Of a stretch of DNA of 64,000 nucleotides, positions 30,993 through 40,904 are shown one piece after another. The notes beneath the pieces are model-generated. The model saw nothing but the letters and a program-made list of their open reading frames with translations, made no database searches and was not told the origin of the DNA. The DNA is from Symbiodinium natans (taxonomy: Eukaryota; Sar; Dinophyceae; Suessiales; Symbiodiniaceae): contig CAJNDS010001979.1 in the NCBI GenBank assembly GCA_905221605.1, forward strand, positions 589,203-653,202. The letters run 5' to 3'. Within the stretch, counting starts at the first letter, position 1. Each line of letters begins with the position of its first letter. Both the position numbers and the translations under genes were made by a program.

Positions 30993-32516
30993 GCTCCAGA
31001 GTCCACATCGTCTGAGGTGGCCGGGAGGTTCCTTGGAAGGCTTGGGCTACGTCCTGGCGGCCCCTGGGCCAGAAATTGTTCGGCCCTCGTCCCTTCTTGG
31101 GTTTAGGGTTTATAGGGTTTAGGGTTTAGGGTTAGGCTTTAGGGTTTGGGGTTTAAAGTTCAGGGTAAGTTTAGGGTTTAGGGTTTAGGGCTTGTTTTTG
31201 TGGGGTGGCGGGTTCTTAGGTCTTGGGGGTAAGGTTTGGGTCGGGAGTGTAGGTTGGCTCAGGGAGTTCAGGGCAAGCGCGGAGTTGTTCAGGGTCCCCT
31301 TTTCTACTGTTTCTTTTTTTTTTGTGTGTGTGTGTGCGTGGAGGGGTTTAGGGTTTAGGGTTTTAGGGTTTAGGGTTTAGGGTTTTAGGGTTTGGGGTTT
31401 AGGGTCTACCCACTCAACCCTAAGCCCTTAACCCCAAGCCCCTAAGCCCCTAAGCCGTCCTCCCCACCCCCGCCCCCGCCCAGCTCAACCCTAAATCCTA
31501 AACCCCAAACCCTCAACCTTAAACCCCTAACCATACATCCCTAACCCTAAACCCTAAACCCTAAACCCTAAACCCTAAACCCTAAACCCTAAATCCTATT
31601 CCAGACGGTCGTGCTGGGCTGCCTTGCCTCCGTTTTCGGGGAGAAGCTGCTGAAGAAGGCAGGGAGGATGCCGGGATGCTTGGGTTTACCCTAAACCCTA
31701 GACCCCAAACCCTAAACCCTAAACCCTAAACCCTAAACCCTAAACCCTAAACCCTAAACCCTAAACCCTAAGCCGAACCCCTGAACCTAAACCCCAAACC
31801 CTCGGGTGCCTGGTGCCTTTGCGCCCGAAGCTGTTGGGCCGAAGGGTTACCCCAAACCCCAAACCCCAAACCCCAAACCCCAATCCCCAAAACCCCAAAC
31901 CCCAAACCCTAAACCCTAAACCCCAAACCCCAAACCCCAAACCCTAAACCCTCAGGGTTCAGTTCAGAGTTTAGGGCTTAGGGCTTGGCGCTGAGGGTTT
32001 GGGGCTTAGAGCTTCGCGCTTTTCGGCTTTGGGCTTCGGGTGATTGAGGCTTTGGGTGATTGAGGCTCAGGCTGTCAGTGTTGCAAGCAGGACATCCAGG
32101 CGCCCTACTACGTGCAGAAGCTGCGCCCTGAGTAGGGGATTGGTGCCTGCTTACAGAAGGGTTTCGGGTTTAGAGTTTCGGGCTTAGAGTTTAGGGTTTA
32201 GTGTTCGGGGTTCGGGGGTTCAGGGTTCGGGTGTTAGGTGTTTAGTATTCAAGACGTGCATTTCCATTTCATTGGGTTCCCAGAGAGGATGTGAAAGGAC
32301 ATGGGTCAAACGGGTCTTTTTGGGGGCCTGTCTCCCAGATGTTGAGCTCACTGCAGCGAGCGTCAAGTTCACTGTTTTTTCCAAGGCTAGCTGAAAACAA
32401 CCCGTTGAAACGGATCTTTAAACCCTAAACCCTAAACCCTAAACCGTGTGGGCAGACCCGTGCTGGACTTGGACGAGTACAACATGTGCATCATCCGTGT
32501 TCGTCCACACAGATAG
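30993..32516 (+). CDS. Second SLC35A-like fragment, four exons
   Basis: Exons 30993-31100 (APESTSSEVAG...), 31605-31683 (TVVLGCLASVFGEKLLKKAG), 32071-32131 (QDIQAPYYVQKLRPE) and 32456-32516 (PVLDLDEYNMCIIRVRP, then TAG) join with phases 0, 1 and 2. SVFGEKLLKK matches the VYFEKxLK signature of SLC35A carriers, and APYYVQKLR the loop and helix that follow it. Intron 1 begins GTTTAGGG and ends CCCTAAATCCTATTCCAG. The predicted stop comes well before a full ten-helix carrier would end, so the copy is truncated or the last exon is wrong. It duplicates the region encoded at 24634-24714, so it is a separate copy. Confidence 0.45.
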
Positions 32517-32582
32517 TACCAACCCGGAAGCCTGAACCTTAAAAGCATAAAACCCTAAAATCCTATAATCCCTAAAGCCTTA

Positions 32583-32690
32583 TACTAGGACCCGGAGTAG
32601 GCCCTGGTTTCTATTTTTTAGGGTTGGGGTTCCCTTACAATCCCCTTAAAACCAAGAAGGGTACCCTTCTTATTCCGATAAGGGGGGACC
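32583..32690. mobile_element. Family B foldback element
   Basis: CTAGGACCCGGAGTAGGCCC start, then GGTTCCCTTACAATCCCCTT and AAGGGTACCCTTCTTATTCC. Confidence 0.65.
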
Positions 32691-32899
32691 TCCCAAGCCG
32701 AATCCTGCCAGTTCTTCCAGTTCAGGCTTTGGCTTTGATCGAGCGTTAAGGATCTAAGGTGTAGGGAGTGCTTTGGTGCGGGGCTGGTTTAGGGTTTAGG
32801 GGATAGGGTTTAGAGGTTTAGGGTTTAGGGTTTAGGGCTTAGGGCTTAGGGTTTAGGGTTTAGGGTTTAGGGTTTAGGGGGATCTGTTCCTGGGTTCAG

Positions 32900-32978
32900 G
32901 TGCAATCTCATGGTCGGCGAGACGGGGACCGCACTGCTAATGCTTCCCGGCTTTGGCACTTTGGGTGCCTGGCGTGCT
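32900..32978 (+). CDS. Candidate membrane-segment exon
   Basis: GGGTTCAG acceptor, frame CNLMVGETGTALLMLPGFGT then LGAWRA, donor GTGCT|GTTTAGGG. The hydrophobic stretch could be a membrane helix. Phase 2 in, phase 0 out. Confidence 0.4.
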
Positions 32979-33186
32979 GTTTAGGGTTTAGGGTTTAGGG
33001 TTAGGGTTTAGGGTTTAGGGTTTAGGGTTCAGGGTTCAGGGTTCAGGGTTTAGGGTTTAGAGTTTAGGGTTTAGGGTTTAGGGTCTAGGGTTAGGTTTTA
33101 GGGTTTAGGGTTTAGGGTCTAGGGTTTAGGGTTTAGGGTTTAGGGTTTAGGGGTTGCGGTGCCCTAAAGCCCCAACACCCCCAAAG

Positions 33187-33277
33187 CTCCGGGCTCGCGA
33201 GGCTCCTTCTTGGCCCTTCCCTTGGGCTGGCGCCCACCTCACACAGCGCGTTCTCTTTTGAGGCGAGGAATAAAGAG
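33187..33277 (+). CDS. Candidate internal exon
   Basis: CCCAAAG acceptor; frame SGLARLLLGPSLGLAPTSHS then AFSFEARNKE; donor AGAG|GTTCGG leading to a long TTTAGGG array. Confidence 0.32.
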
Positions 33278-33300
33278 GTTCGGGGTCTGTAGGGTTCGAG

Positions 33301-33495
33301 GGTTTAGGGTTTAGGGTTTTAGGGTTTAGGGTTTTAGGGTTTAGGGTTTAGGGTTTAGGGTTTAGGGTTTAGGGTTTAGGGTTTAGGGGTTTAGGGTTTT
33401 GGGGTTTAGGGTTTTAGGGTTTAGGGTTTAGGGTTTAGGGTTTAGGGTTTAGGGTTTAGGGTTTAGGGTTTAGGGTTTAGGGTTTAGGGTTTAGG
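33301..33495. repeat. Long TTTAGGG array
   Basis: About twenty-six units with interspersed TTTTAGGG. Confidence 0.9.
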
Positions 33496-33929
33496 TTCAA
33501 GGCTCAAGGGTTGGGGGGTCGGGGGTTTGAGGGCTTTGAAGGTCTTATTAGGATTCAGTGACCTAGTTTGGGGTGGAGGCCTTTCTGAGGGTTTCCCGGG
33601 TAGGGTTTATTTAGGGTTTAGGGTTTAGGGTTTCGGGTTTAGGGTTTAGGGCTTAAGGTTTAGGGTTTAGGGTTTAGGGTTTAGCGTCGAGTCTTATCTC
33701 AAAAAGTTGGGTTCTTGGTCTCGTTTGGGAGTTGCCATGGTTATGGGTTTTGGGTTTTGGCGGTGGGCGAGCATGTTACTGCGACAGGCGGTGAAGGGCT
33801 ACTAAGGTGAATACCCTAACCCTAAACCCTAAACCCCAAACCCTAAACCCTAGACCCTAGACCCTACACCCCAAGCCCTGAACCTGAACCCTGACCGCTA
33901 AACCCTAAACCCTAAATCCTGAACCCTAG

Positions 33930-34011
33930 CCACGGCGTCGTGTCACGTCTGCCGCGCAGAGCTGGCGGTAGGTTTGTCGGTGCATGGCATGAAGGCTATA
34001 GTGCTGACTAG
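33930..34011 (+). CDS. Candidate terminal exon
   Basis: AACCCTAG acceptor; frame HGVVSRLPRRAGGRFVGAWH then EGYSAD and TAG at 34009-34011. Unknown function. Confidence 0.3.
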
Positions 34012-34121
34012 CTTCCGAAAACTCTGCTTAGATCTCTTCGTTTTAGGGTTTAGGGTTTAGGGTTTAGGGAACACCCCAAGTCCTCAAACCACAAATCACC
34101 AGCCCCAACCCGTTTATGCAG

Positions 34122-34170
34122 GATTGGGACTGGCGCAGCTGCGTGGTGGTGATGCTTAGCCTGTCTGATG
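34122..34170 (+). CDS. Candidate internal exon
   Basis: GTTTATGCAG acceptor; DWDWRSCVVVMLSLSD; donor GATG|GTCTAGGG. Short and hydrophobic at the end. Confidence 0.3.
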
Positions 34171-34480
34171 GTCTAGGGTCATAGTACTTTTGACGCAGAG
34201 CAGTCCATGCCTCTGATCTAGAAAGTTAGCTCCTCCGTTTTTGTTAACACAACCCCATGAAGCAAGCCCGTAAACCCTAAACTCATGTTCATATGGGAAC
34301 ATCAGGTATAACCCTCTTTAAACCAAAGCCCCCTACACCCTGAGCTCATCCTTTATATGGAACATCAGGCATCCCAAGCGTTTCACCCGATAGCTCTCTA
34401 ACCCTACCGACCCTAGCCCTGGTCCAGCAAGCAGCTACTGCAATAAGGGTTTTAGGGTTGCCCCAACACCCCCAAGATGT

Positions 34481-34608
34481 GGACCTTATGAAACCTACCC
34501 CAACAAATGGACCCTCGATCTACCACATGACGACGATGTCTGCATTTTGGGCGGGCTGTTGGGGTCTTCAACTCATCCGCATAATTCTGCAACTGGGAGA
34601 CCTTGCAG
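34481..34608 (+). CDS. Candidate exon
   Basis: After ACCCCCAAG an open frame reads DVDLMKPTPTNGPSIYHMTT, MSAFWAGCWGLQLIRIILQL then GDLAG before CCCTAAA-like DNA. One likely membrane helix. The donor is unclear. Confidence 0.32.
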
Positions 34609-34859
34609 GGCCAAGATTACCCCGAAACCCTAAACCCCAAACCCTGAACCCCAAACCCTAAGCCCGAAGCCCCAAACCTTATGCCCTACATGTTGGAGCA
34701 ACTCCGAAGTTTGGGCTTTGGGCTCAGGGGCTTTAGGGCGCTGGGGGGGGGGTATGTAGGTTAGCAGGATCGAGGCTTTTGTTTTTGTTTGCGGAAATCG
34801 GGTTTAGTGTGCAGAGTTGGGGGTTTATAGGGTTTAGGGTTGAGGGGTGCCGAGGACAG

Positions 34860-35003
34860 TGTGGCTGCTGCATGGCCTCGGCCTCAGAGCGCATCAAGAC
34901 CGGTCAGCAGTACTTCCCCGGCCCTGTAAAAAAGGGAGCTCGGTCCTTCCTGGCTCAAAACCCAACTTTCCTTTTGGGCTTCTTTCAAGGTAGTTTATTC
35001 TGA
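34860..35003 (+). CDS. Candidate terminal exon of 47 codons
   Basis: CGAGGACAG acceptor; frame MASASERIKTGQQYFPGPVK then KGARSFLAQNPTFLLGFFQG and TGA at 35001-35003. A CAAG|GTAGTTTA donor at 34989 is an alternative end. Directly upstream of family H. Confidence 0.4.
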   Translation, partial: CGCCMASASERIKTGQQYFPGPVKKGARSFLAQNPTFLLGFFQGSLF

Positions 35004-35099
35004 AAGTTTCAACTTCTATTTCCTTGGGTTTTGGGCCAGTAAGGATCTTCACTCTTCGTGTATGGGTGTTTCCGAAGCCAGGGCTTGGGGTTTAGGGTT

Positions 35100-35255
35100 T
35101 AGGGGTCCTTATAAGGGGATCCTACCGTTTAGGGGTCTATTTTAGGAGTCCCCTTTTATCGTAAACTCCCGTATGGGGGTTCATGAAAAAAGGGGACCCT
35201 AAGCTAGACCCCCAAATAGTAGGATCCCCTCAATAAGGACCCCTATAAGAAACCC
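35100..35255. mobile_element. Family H long foldback element
   Basis: AGGGGTCCTTATAAGGGGAT near the start; ATCCCCTCAATAAGGACCCC near the end; shared GGGGTCTATTTTAGGAGTCC interior. The two halves pair over most of their length. Confidence 0.7.
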
Positions 35256-35418
35256 CTAATTTCAGACCCCCCCCCCGCCCCACATGAGCATCTCCTAACA
35301 AAGGCGTTTCGGACCTTGGGCTTATGGCTGGGGGTTTACTCTCTACCACCCACCTAAACCTTAAGGTTAGGGACTTTCGGGTTTAGTGTCTAGTCTCTAC
35401 TTGGGTCTCTAAGGCCCA

Positions 35419-35565
35419 TTATAAGTATCCCTGAAGATCCAGCATAGCAAATCCAAGCGCAGATTTGAAACCAAGAATAAGGGCGTCCCTCCTGTAGGTG
35501 TCGAAACCCGGATCCCCAACCTGTTTTAGTCGCTTCCTGATCTCTGGGTCTAGAGAGATTCTCAT
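35419..35565 (-). CDS. Minus-strand ORF of 48 residues
   Basis: One of the few minus-strand candidates. From ATG at 35565-35563: MRISLDPEIRKRLKQVGDPG, FDTYRRDALILGF, KSALGFAMLDLQGYL, TAA. The frame is open to 35586. The region has no arrays. No family recognised; it may be a single exon or a fragment. Confidence 0.35.
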   Translation of the reverse strand: MRISLDPEIRKRLKQVGDPGFDTYRRDALILGFKSALGFAMLDLQGYL

Positions 35566-35773
35566 AGCACCGGTGATTATTGGCAGTTAGGGTGCAGCCA
35601 GGTTTGGGGTACCTGACTTAAATGTAGATGGCTAGATATTCATGAGGTTGTAAGCACCTCCAGATACTCTCTGTCTGATGCTGATTTATCGATTTCCCAG
35701 TGAAACTTTAAGCAAGATACGGGGCGCGGTCCACCTAAACCCTAAACCCTAAAACCCTAAACCCTCCCCGCAG

Positions 35774-35827
35774 GCCAGCCATTACTTGTTGGAGCGTGCA
35801 CAAATGGGCAACACTGCAAGTCTGTAA
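35774..35827 (+). CDS. Candidate terminal exon
   Basis: TCCCCGCAG acceptor after CCCTAAA repeats; 17 codons ASHYLLERAQMGNTASL and TAA. Short. Confidence 0.3.
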   Translation, partial: ASHYLLERAQMGNTASL

Positions 35828-36131
35828 GCGAGAAGCCAGTCAGCAAGGTTTAGGGCTTAGCGTTTAGGGTTCAGGGTTTAGGGTTTAGGGTTTAGGCATG
35901 TTCTTGCCCTAAGCCCTAACCCGGCGTTCTTCCTGAGGCTTCCCCACATTTGTCCCGACTGAGGTTGGATCGCTGGCATGGTGGCGAAGCGTCTCTAAGC
36001 TTTGGATTGGTTTCTGGAACCTAAGGGTTGTTGTTGGGGCGAAACCCCACACCCCAAACCCTAAACCCTAAATCCCAAACCCCAAACCCCAAACCCTAAA
36101 CCCTAAACCCAACTCCAACGGACGCGTCCAG

Positions 36132-36228
36132 TGCCCCACAACAGCTCCCCTCAGTCCTCGGCCTGAGACCCCTCGGCCCCCACCTCGTGGATAGCAGACG
36201 GGCCGAAATGAGTCAGGAGCCTAAATAA
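36132..36228 (+). CDS. Candidate terminal exon
   Basis: GCGTCCAG acceptor; APQQLPSVLGLRPLGPHLVD then SRRAEMSQEPK and TAA at 36226-36228, followed by a TTTAGGG array. Confidence 0.33.
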
Positions 36229-36382
36229 TTCGGGTTTAAGGTTTAGGGTTTAGGGTTTAGGGTTTAGGTCTTAGGGTTTAGGGTTTAGGGTTGCCATCCT
36301 GGGATTTCGAGCTTTAGCTTTTGAGGTCTGGGGCTATAGGGTTTGGGGTTCAATTCAGGAGTTCATGATAACTTCTGAATTC

Positions 36383-36541
36383 CTAGGACCCAGAGTAGGC
36401 CCTTATTCCCTTTTTTATGGTTGAGGGTTTAGGGTTTTGGGCTAGGACCCAGAGTGGGCCCCTATTCCCGTTTGTTGGGGTTTTGGTTCCCTTATAAACA
36501 GGGCACCTTTGTTGTTTGCCCTAGGTTTCCCTTGGGTCTAG
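36383..36541. mobile_element. Family B foldback element with duplicated left end
   Basis: CTAGGACCCAGAGTAGGCCC at 36383 recurs as CTAGGACCCAGAGTGGGCCC at 36442, and the element ends CCCTTGGGTCTAG near 36541. One element seems inserted into, or tandem to, another. Confidence 0.65.
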
Positions 36542-36839
36542 TATAGTATCTCATTATCATCCTTACATGAAACTGACCCAGATACAGCATTGAGATTCAA
36601 GCAGGCACCGGCTGCATAAAGGACTATGCTAATCTTGGGGCTGGTATGGACATCAGCCCTCAACCCTTAACTGTCCAAACTCATTTGGGGTTGTATAAAA
36701 ACCCCGCGCATTCGATTTATGAAAGGAGTTGCCCGAAGCGTTTGGGGCAGTGCCCCTGACTCGTAAAACGATAATGAAGAAAAAAACGATAACGTTATAA
36801 AACGGCCTGATTGCTGCATCGCGGCAGGCAGGCGACACC

Positions 36840-37085
36840 AGTACTAAGCTTGTACTACAAATCAACGAAAACCCAGCCGGCTCACAGGACGGCGGTTCCA
36901 GTACTAAGCTTGTACTACAAATCAACGAAAATCCCGACGGCTCACGCGGACGGCGGTTCCAGTACTAAGCTTGTACTACAAATCAATGAAAATCCCGCCG
37001 GCTCACGGGGACGTCGGTTCCAGTACTAAGCTTGTACTACAAATCAATGAAAATCCCGCCGGCTCACGGGGACGGCGGTTCCAGT
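36840..37085. repeat. 61-bp tandem repeat, four copies
   Basis: AGTACTAAGCTTGTACTACA begins at 36840, 36900, 36961 and 37022, with a partial fifth at 37083. The units contain GGCGGTTCCAGTACTAAG and AAATCCCGCCGGCTCACG. Copies differ by few bases, so the expansion is recent. Confidence 0.9.
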
Positions 37086-37118
37086 ACTGTGAACCCAAAA
37101 AATTTTTGGGTTCACAGT
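37086..37118. repeat. Perfect 33-bp palindrome
   Basis: Arms ACTGTGAACCCAAAAA and TTTTTGGGTTCACAGT around one A. It sits exactly at the end of the 61-bp repeat and just before a TTTAGGG array, and could form a cruciform or an RNA hairpin with a U-tract. Confidence 0.9.
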
Positions 37119-37212
37119 TTAGGTTTAGGGTTTAGGGTTTAGGGTTTGGGGTTTAGGGTTTAGGGTCTAGGGTTGAGGGCTAGGCGTCAATAGGGCTTCG
37201 GATGCAGCACAG

Positions 37213-37276
37213 GCCTCAGCGCCCTTACGAAGAGCTTGGCCAACATCCTGTCGGCGGCGGCGTGGCAGAAGTTCGG
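37213..37276 (+). CDS. Candidate membrane-segment exon
   Basis: TGCAGCACAG acceptor; LSALTKSLANILSAAAWQKF; donor TTCGG|GTTTAGGG. The pattern (TKSxANILxxA) recalls late helices of drug/metabolite carriers, but the match is weak. Confidence 0.38.
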
Positions 37277-37691
37277 GTTTAGGGTTCAGGGTTTCGGGTT
37301 AGGGTTTAGGGTTTAGCGGACACCGCGCTCGTGTTGCGCGATAGCAAATATTCTTACGACGAAAATCTTCCACTGTCACTTTGATGGCTGCTTCTACTAA
37401 CAACACTACTAGTGCCAAAAGTACGTTTATTGGTATTCATACTCATTTGTCGCGAGGTTCAGGGTTGGGATATTCTGCGGGACAAACGGTGAAAGGCCGT
37501 ACAGAGTCTGTTGCTGAGGAAATCCTCGGGGTTTGCAATGGAAAGTTGTTTTTGCAGGGCACCCAAGGGAGCGCAATTTAACACGGGCTCCCGTTAAGGA
37601 ACTTAGCTTAAGGTGCCCTGATCCCTAGACCCTATACCCTAAACCCCAAAATCGTAAACCCTAAACCCTAACTATACTTGTTTTCTACAAG

Positions 37692-37790
37692 CCCTGTCCC
37701 CTGAGGTGGTCACCTACGCCGGGGCTACTCTTTTGTGGCCGAGGGCTGCTTTCTTTCCGCGCGGCTCGGACTGGACCACAACCTTCAGCG
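37692..37790 (+). CDS. Candidate internal exon
   Basis: Polypyrimidine TTGTTTTCTACAAG acceptor; LSPEVVTYAGATLLWPRAAF then FPRGSDWTTTFS; donor CAGCG|GTTTAGGG. Confidence 0.4.
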
Positions 37791-37899
37791 GTTTAGGGTT
37801 TCAGGGTTTCGGGTTTAGGGTTTAGGGTTACAGGGATCCGGGCCCCTTATATTACCTATATGGGGGTTTCCGAAATGAGGGTACTACGGTATATAGTTT

Positions 37900-38090
37900 G
37901 GGGTCATGTAAATATTTAGATAGAAACCATTTTTAAACTTCAGTTTATTTATATTTGTTTGTGTACATATGATATAATGGGTTACAATATTGTTTTTAAA
38001 TAGTATACAATTCATTTTTTGTTATTTTTCCAAGTTTTCAACCTAAACTAATATATATATATATATGAGAATGATATTTTCCCTAATTTC
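37900..38090. other. AT-rich unique stretch
   Basis: Markedly AT-rich with no clear frame and a (TA)n run. It could be organelle-derived, but I recognise no gene. Confidence 0.4.
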
Positions 38091-38370
38091 GCAAACCCTG
38101 AACCCCGAACTCCAGACCTTCAGCCCTGAAGTACAACCCAAAGTGCCAGAATCCTAAACCCCGAAAATCCCAAGTCCGCCACAGGTGCCTGAAAACCCAG
38201 CCCTAAACTGCAACCTGCAAAACCTCTCACCCCGAAAATTCCCCCCAAAACCCCGAATTCTCAAACCCTAAACCCTGCACGCTCTGGCCTTTGAAAGCCG
38301 GAATGTCCTTAAGCGCTAAATCCTCAACGTAAGCCCGTCTAAACCCTGAACCGAAAGCCCCAAAACCCCT

Positions 38371-38543
38371 TGGTTCTTAGTAGGGAATGAGGGACTTAGG
38401 GCCCTAAATACATATACATATCTATATGTCTAAATATCTATATATCTACATATCTATATATCTACATATCTATACATTATATCCTTGAAAGGGACTATAC
38501 AGGATACCTCATTCCCTCATTCCCTCATTCCCTACTAAGAAAC
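38371..38543. mobile_element. Family F foldback element
   Basis: TGGTTCTTAGTAGGGAATGA start and CATTCCCTACTAAGAAACAG end around an ATCTATAT repeat loop. Its sister at 63.07 kb splices in frame. Confidence 0.75.
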
Positions 38544-38894
38544 AGCCACCCCAAAAAGGTTGCGTGCCTGCCGCGCTGAGCGCGGTCTTGGTCTTCTTGG
38601 GCGCCTGGGCTCAGGGTCTAGGGTTTAGGGTTTAGGGTTTAGGCTCAGGGTCGAGGGGTTTATCTGGTTGAGGTTGAGAGGTCTAGGGTTTAGGGTTGAG
38701 AGGGGTTTAGGCCCTAAATAACCCTAAATCCTACCCCCTAAACCCTGAACCCTAAACCCTAGAGTGTAAAGTCTAGGGCTTGGGCTTATAAGGTTTAGCA
38801 AGGTTTGTGGGGGTCAGGGGTTAGTGCTCGGGCCTTTGTTTTGGGGTGTAGGGCGTCTTTGGGGATCAGGTTTGCAGGGTGATGCTTGATATGG

Positions 38895-39053
38895 ATCCGA
38901 TTACTCATGCATGGGCCACTGCAAGCTCGCGCGTTGGACTTTGCGGGATATGACGCTGCTCTGAGCCATGCAGATGGACAAGTTGGCGAAGAGAGTGATC
39001 GCCCCAACTTCAGTCTCTTCTCTTTGAGGGGGGGAATTCTGACACCTTGCTGA
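38895..39053 (+). CDS. Candidate ORF of 52 codons
   Basis: IRLLMHGPLQARALDFAGYD, AALSHADGQVGEESDRPNF then SLFSLRGGILTPC and TGA. The region 38.9-39.6 kb lacks arrays. Overlapping minus-strand frames (39010-39300) are also open, so the strand is uncertain. Confidence 0.28.
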   Translation: MRLLMHGPLQARALDFAGYDAALSHADGQVGEESDRPNFSLFSLRGGILTPC

Positions 39054-39935
39054 GCAAGGGGCACAAGCTGACGGGCTGACGCTGAGCGCCAGCCAGCTTC
39101 AGAGGGCCCAAGAACTTAATGATGCGAAGCGAAGTGGAGAGATTTGCTTGTGCAGCCGAATCAAGAACCATCGAGCTCCCATGGGGCGGAACTGAGGGGA
39201 CTCCGGGAAAAGCCTTCTCAAAGATTTGTATACATGGGCTTGGAGGTCTTGGAGAGGACATGTTCTTAGCTTGACATTTTGCGGACAAAGAGCTGAACAT
39301 TGCGAATCACGATTGTATCGTGCTAAGAGCATCGCTCGTGCTGCTCACTGACAGAGTCCTATTGGCGGTATGGGCTGTATCCTGCTGAGCTGACGCCTCG
39401 CACATTGGGTCGAAGGGAAAGCCTTGTAAGATATTCGAGGTGGATGAGCTGATCTAGGGGTGGTGTCCTGGAAACCTTGGGGAGTTTCAACGGACTTAGT
39501 GGACGACCGCTTTCGGGCGGGCGGGGGCGGACAGAGGGGGGCACGGGTGCTGAAGGAAGGCAGAGGGCGAGAGAGGGCGAGAGAAACACAGAGAGAGAGA
39601 GAGAGAGAGAAACAGAGAGAGAGAGAGCGAGAGCAGGCGGCCATTAAACCCTACGCACAAATAACCCTAAAACCGTAAACCCGCATTCCACCGACCTTGA
39701 CTTATAAGGTCTTACGTGCGCCGTGCGGGGAGGGCGACCTCCTAAGACGAAGAGAGCCTATACCGCTTAAGAGAGGAGAGGAAATTGCCTGAATCGGCGG
39801 GGCGCTCGGTAGTCCAGAACCCCCCCCCCCCCCCCTCCCCCAAATTACAAGACCCTAAGCCCGAAATCCCTAAACCCGATAGAAAGCGAATAAACCCTCA
39901 AGACTAAGCCCCAAACCCCCAACCCCAAACCGAAG

Positions 39936-40018
39936 TCACGAGGCGTCTTCATGTTTGCCACAGTTCGGCCGCTGAAGTGGAAGGTCGATCTTGGGGCTGA
40001 GAGCTCCACAGTGTTAGG
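39936..40018 (+). CDS. Candidate internal exon
   Basis: ACCGAAG acceptor; SRGVFMFATVRPLKWKVDLG then AESSTVL; donor TTAGG|GTTTAGGG. Confidence 0.4.
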
Positions 40019-40345
40019 GTTTAGGGTTTCGGGTTTAGGGTTTAGGGTTTAGGGTTCAGGTGTTAGGGTTTCCATGTCTGGGGCTCGCCAGTGTTCTTCA
40101 CATTTTTGTTTTGTTGGGGTGGAGGAGACGGAGACACGAAACCCTAGACCCTGGAACCAGATTAGGTCCTTATTCCCTTTTCGCCTTTGACCCAAAAAGG
40201 GCACCATTGTTATTCCTAGGTTACTCTTCTGTCTAGTAGACCCTGGAACCCTATACGCAGTGATCCCTCAACCCGAACTGCTAAACCCCTGTATCCTAAA
40301 CCCTAAACCCCACACTCAGTGTATCAGGCTCGTCTGAGGTTGCAG

Positions 40346-40392
40346 GCCAAAGGTTGGGGAGGAGTGGTTTGGTACGGCGTTGGCTTGCCGGG
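40346..40392 (+). CDS. Candidate internal exon
   Basis: GAGGTTGCAG acceptor; AKGWGGVVWYGVGLP; donor CCGGG|GTTTAGGG. Two frames are open. Confidence 0.3.
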
Positions 40393-40468
40393 GTTTAGGG
40401 GACTTGGGGTTCAGGGCTCTAGCGGTTCTATCCCTAAACCCTAAACCCTAACCCCAGGACTTCACGAA

Positions 40469-40540
40469 GATGAGGGTCTAGGGACCTCAAGTCTTTGGCA
40501 ACACATGAGGGTCTAGGGACCTCAAGTCTTTGGCAACACA
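40469..40540. repeat. 35-bp direct duplication
   Basis: ATGAGGGTCTAGGGACCTCA occurs at 40469 and 40504 with identical following sequence. Confidence 0.85.
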
Positions 40541-40632
40541 TGTCAACCTCTCTTGCGGGTTTCGTGTCCTAACATAATTCAGGGCTTTGCCTTTGTCAGG
40601 GTCGAGGATTTTGTGGTTGATGCTTAAGAGTT

Positions 40633-40776
40633 GGGATGTACTACTAACAGTCCTTAGTTGGGATCCTAATAATTAGGGGGTAGTAGAATCCCTATTAAGG
40701 ACCGTGAGTATAAGGGGGTGCATTCCTAAACCCTAAACCCTATTTAGGGACTCTTAGTATAAGAGAGCACATCCCG
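40633..40776. mobile_element. Family C element plus a partial second copy
   Basis: GGGATGTACTACTAACAGTC to GTGAGTATAAGGGGGTGCAT, then CCCTAAA, then a right-end fragment (CTTAGTATAAGAGAGCACAT CCC). The fragment suggests a split or nested insertion. Confidence 0.65.
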
Positions 40777-40821
40777 AGTTTAGGGTTAGGCTACTTGCCA
40801 CCGATTCATTGTTTGCAGCAG

Positions 40822-40904
40822 GATCAGCATGAGCGGCGGCGCACCGCGTGGGCGCGCCAACTGCGCAGCTGGACGCGCGCATGCCTCTCGAGATATTTTC
40901 AATG
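40822..40904 (+). CDS. Candidate internal exon
   Basis: GTTTGCAGCAG acceptor; DQHERRRTAWARQLRSWTRA then CLSRYFQ; donor CAATG|GTTTAGGG. Basic; unknown function. Confidence 0.4.

Noticed and set aside
36653-36925. 90-codon minus-strand ORF
   Set aside because: It overlaps the 61-bp tandem repeat, and its repeats reflect the DNA unit.
39345-39644. Minus-strand Ser/Leu-rich ORF and overlapping + ORF
   Set aside because: Driven by a GAGA microsatellite at 39.58-39.63 kb; no flanking support.
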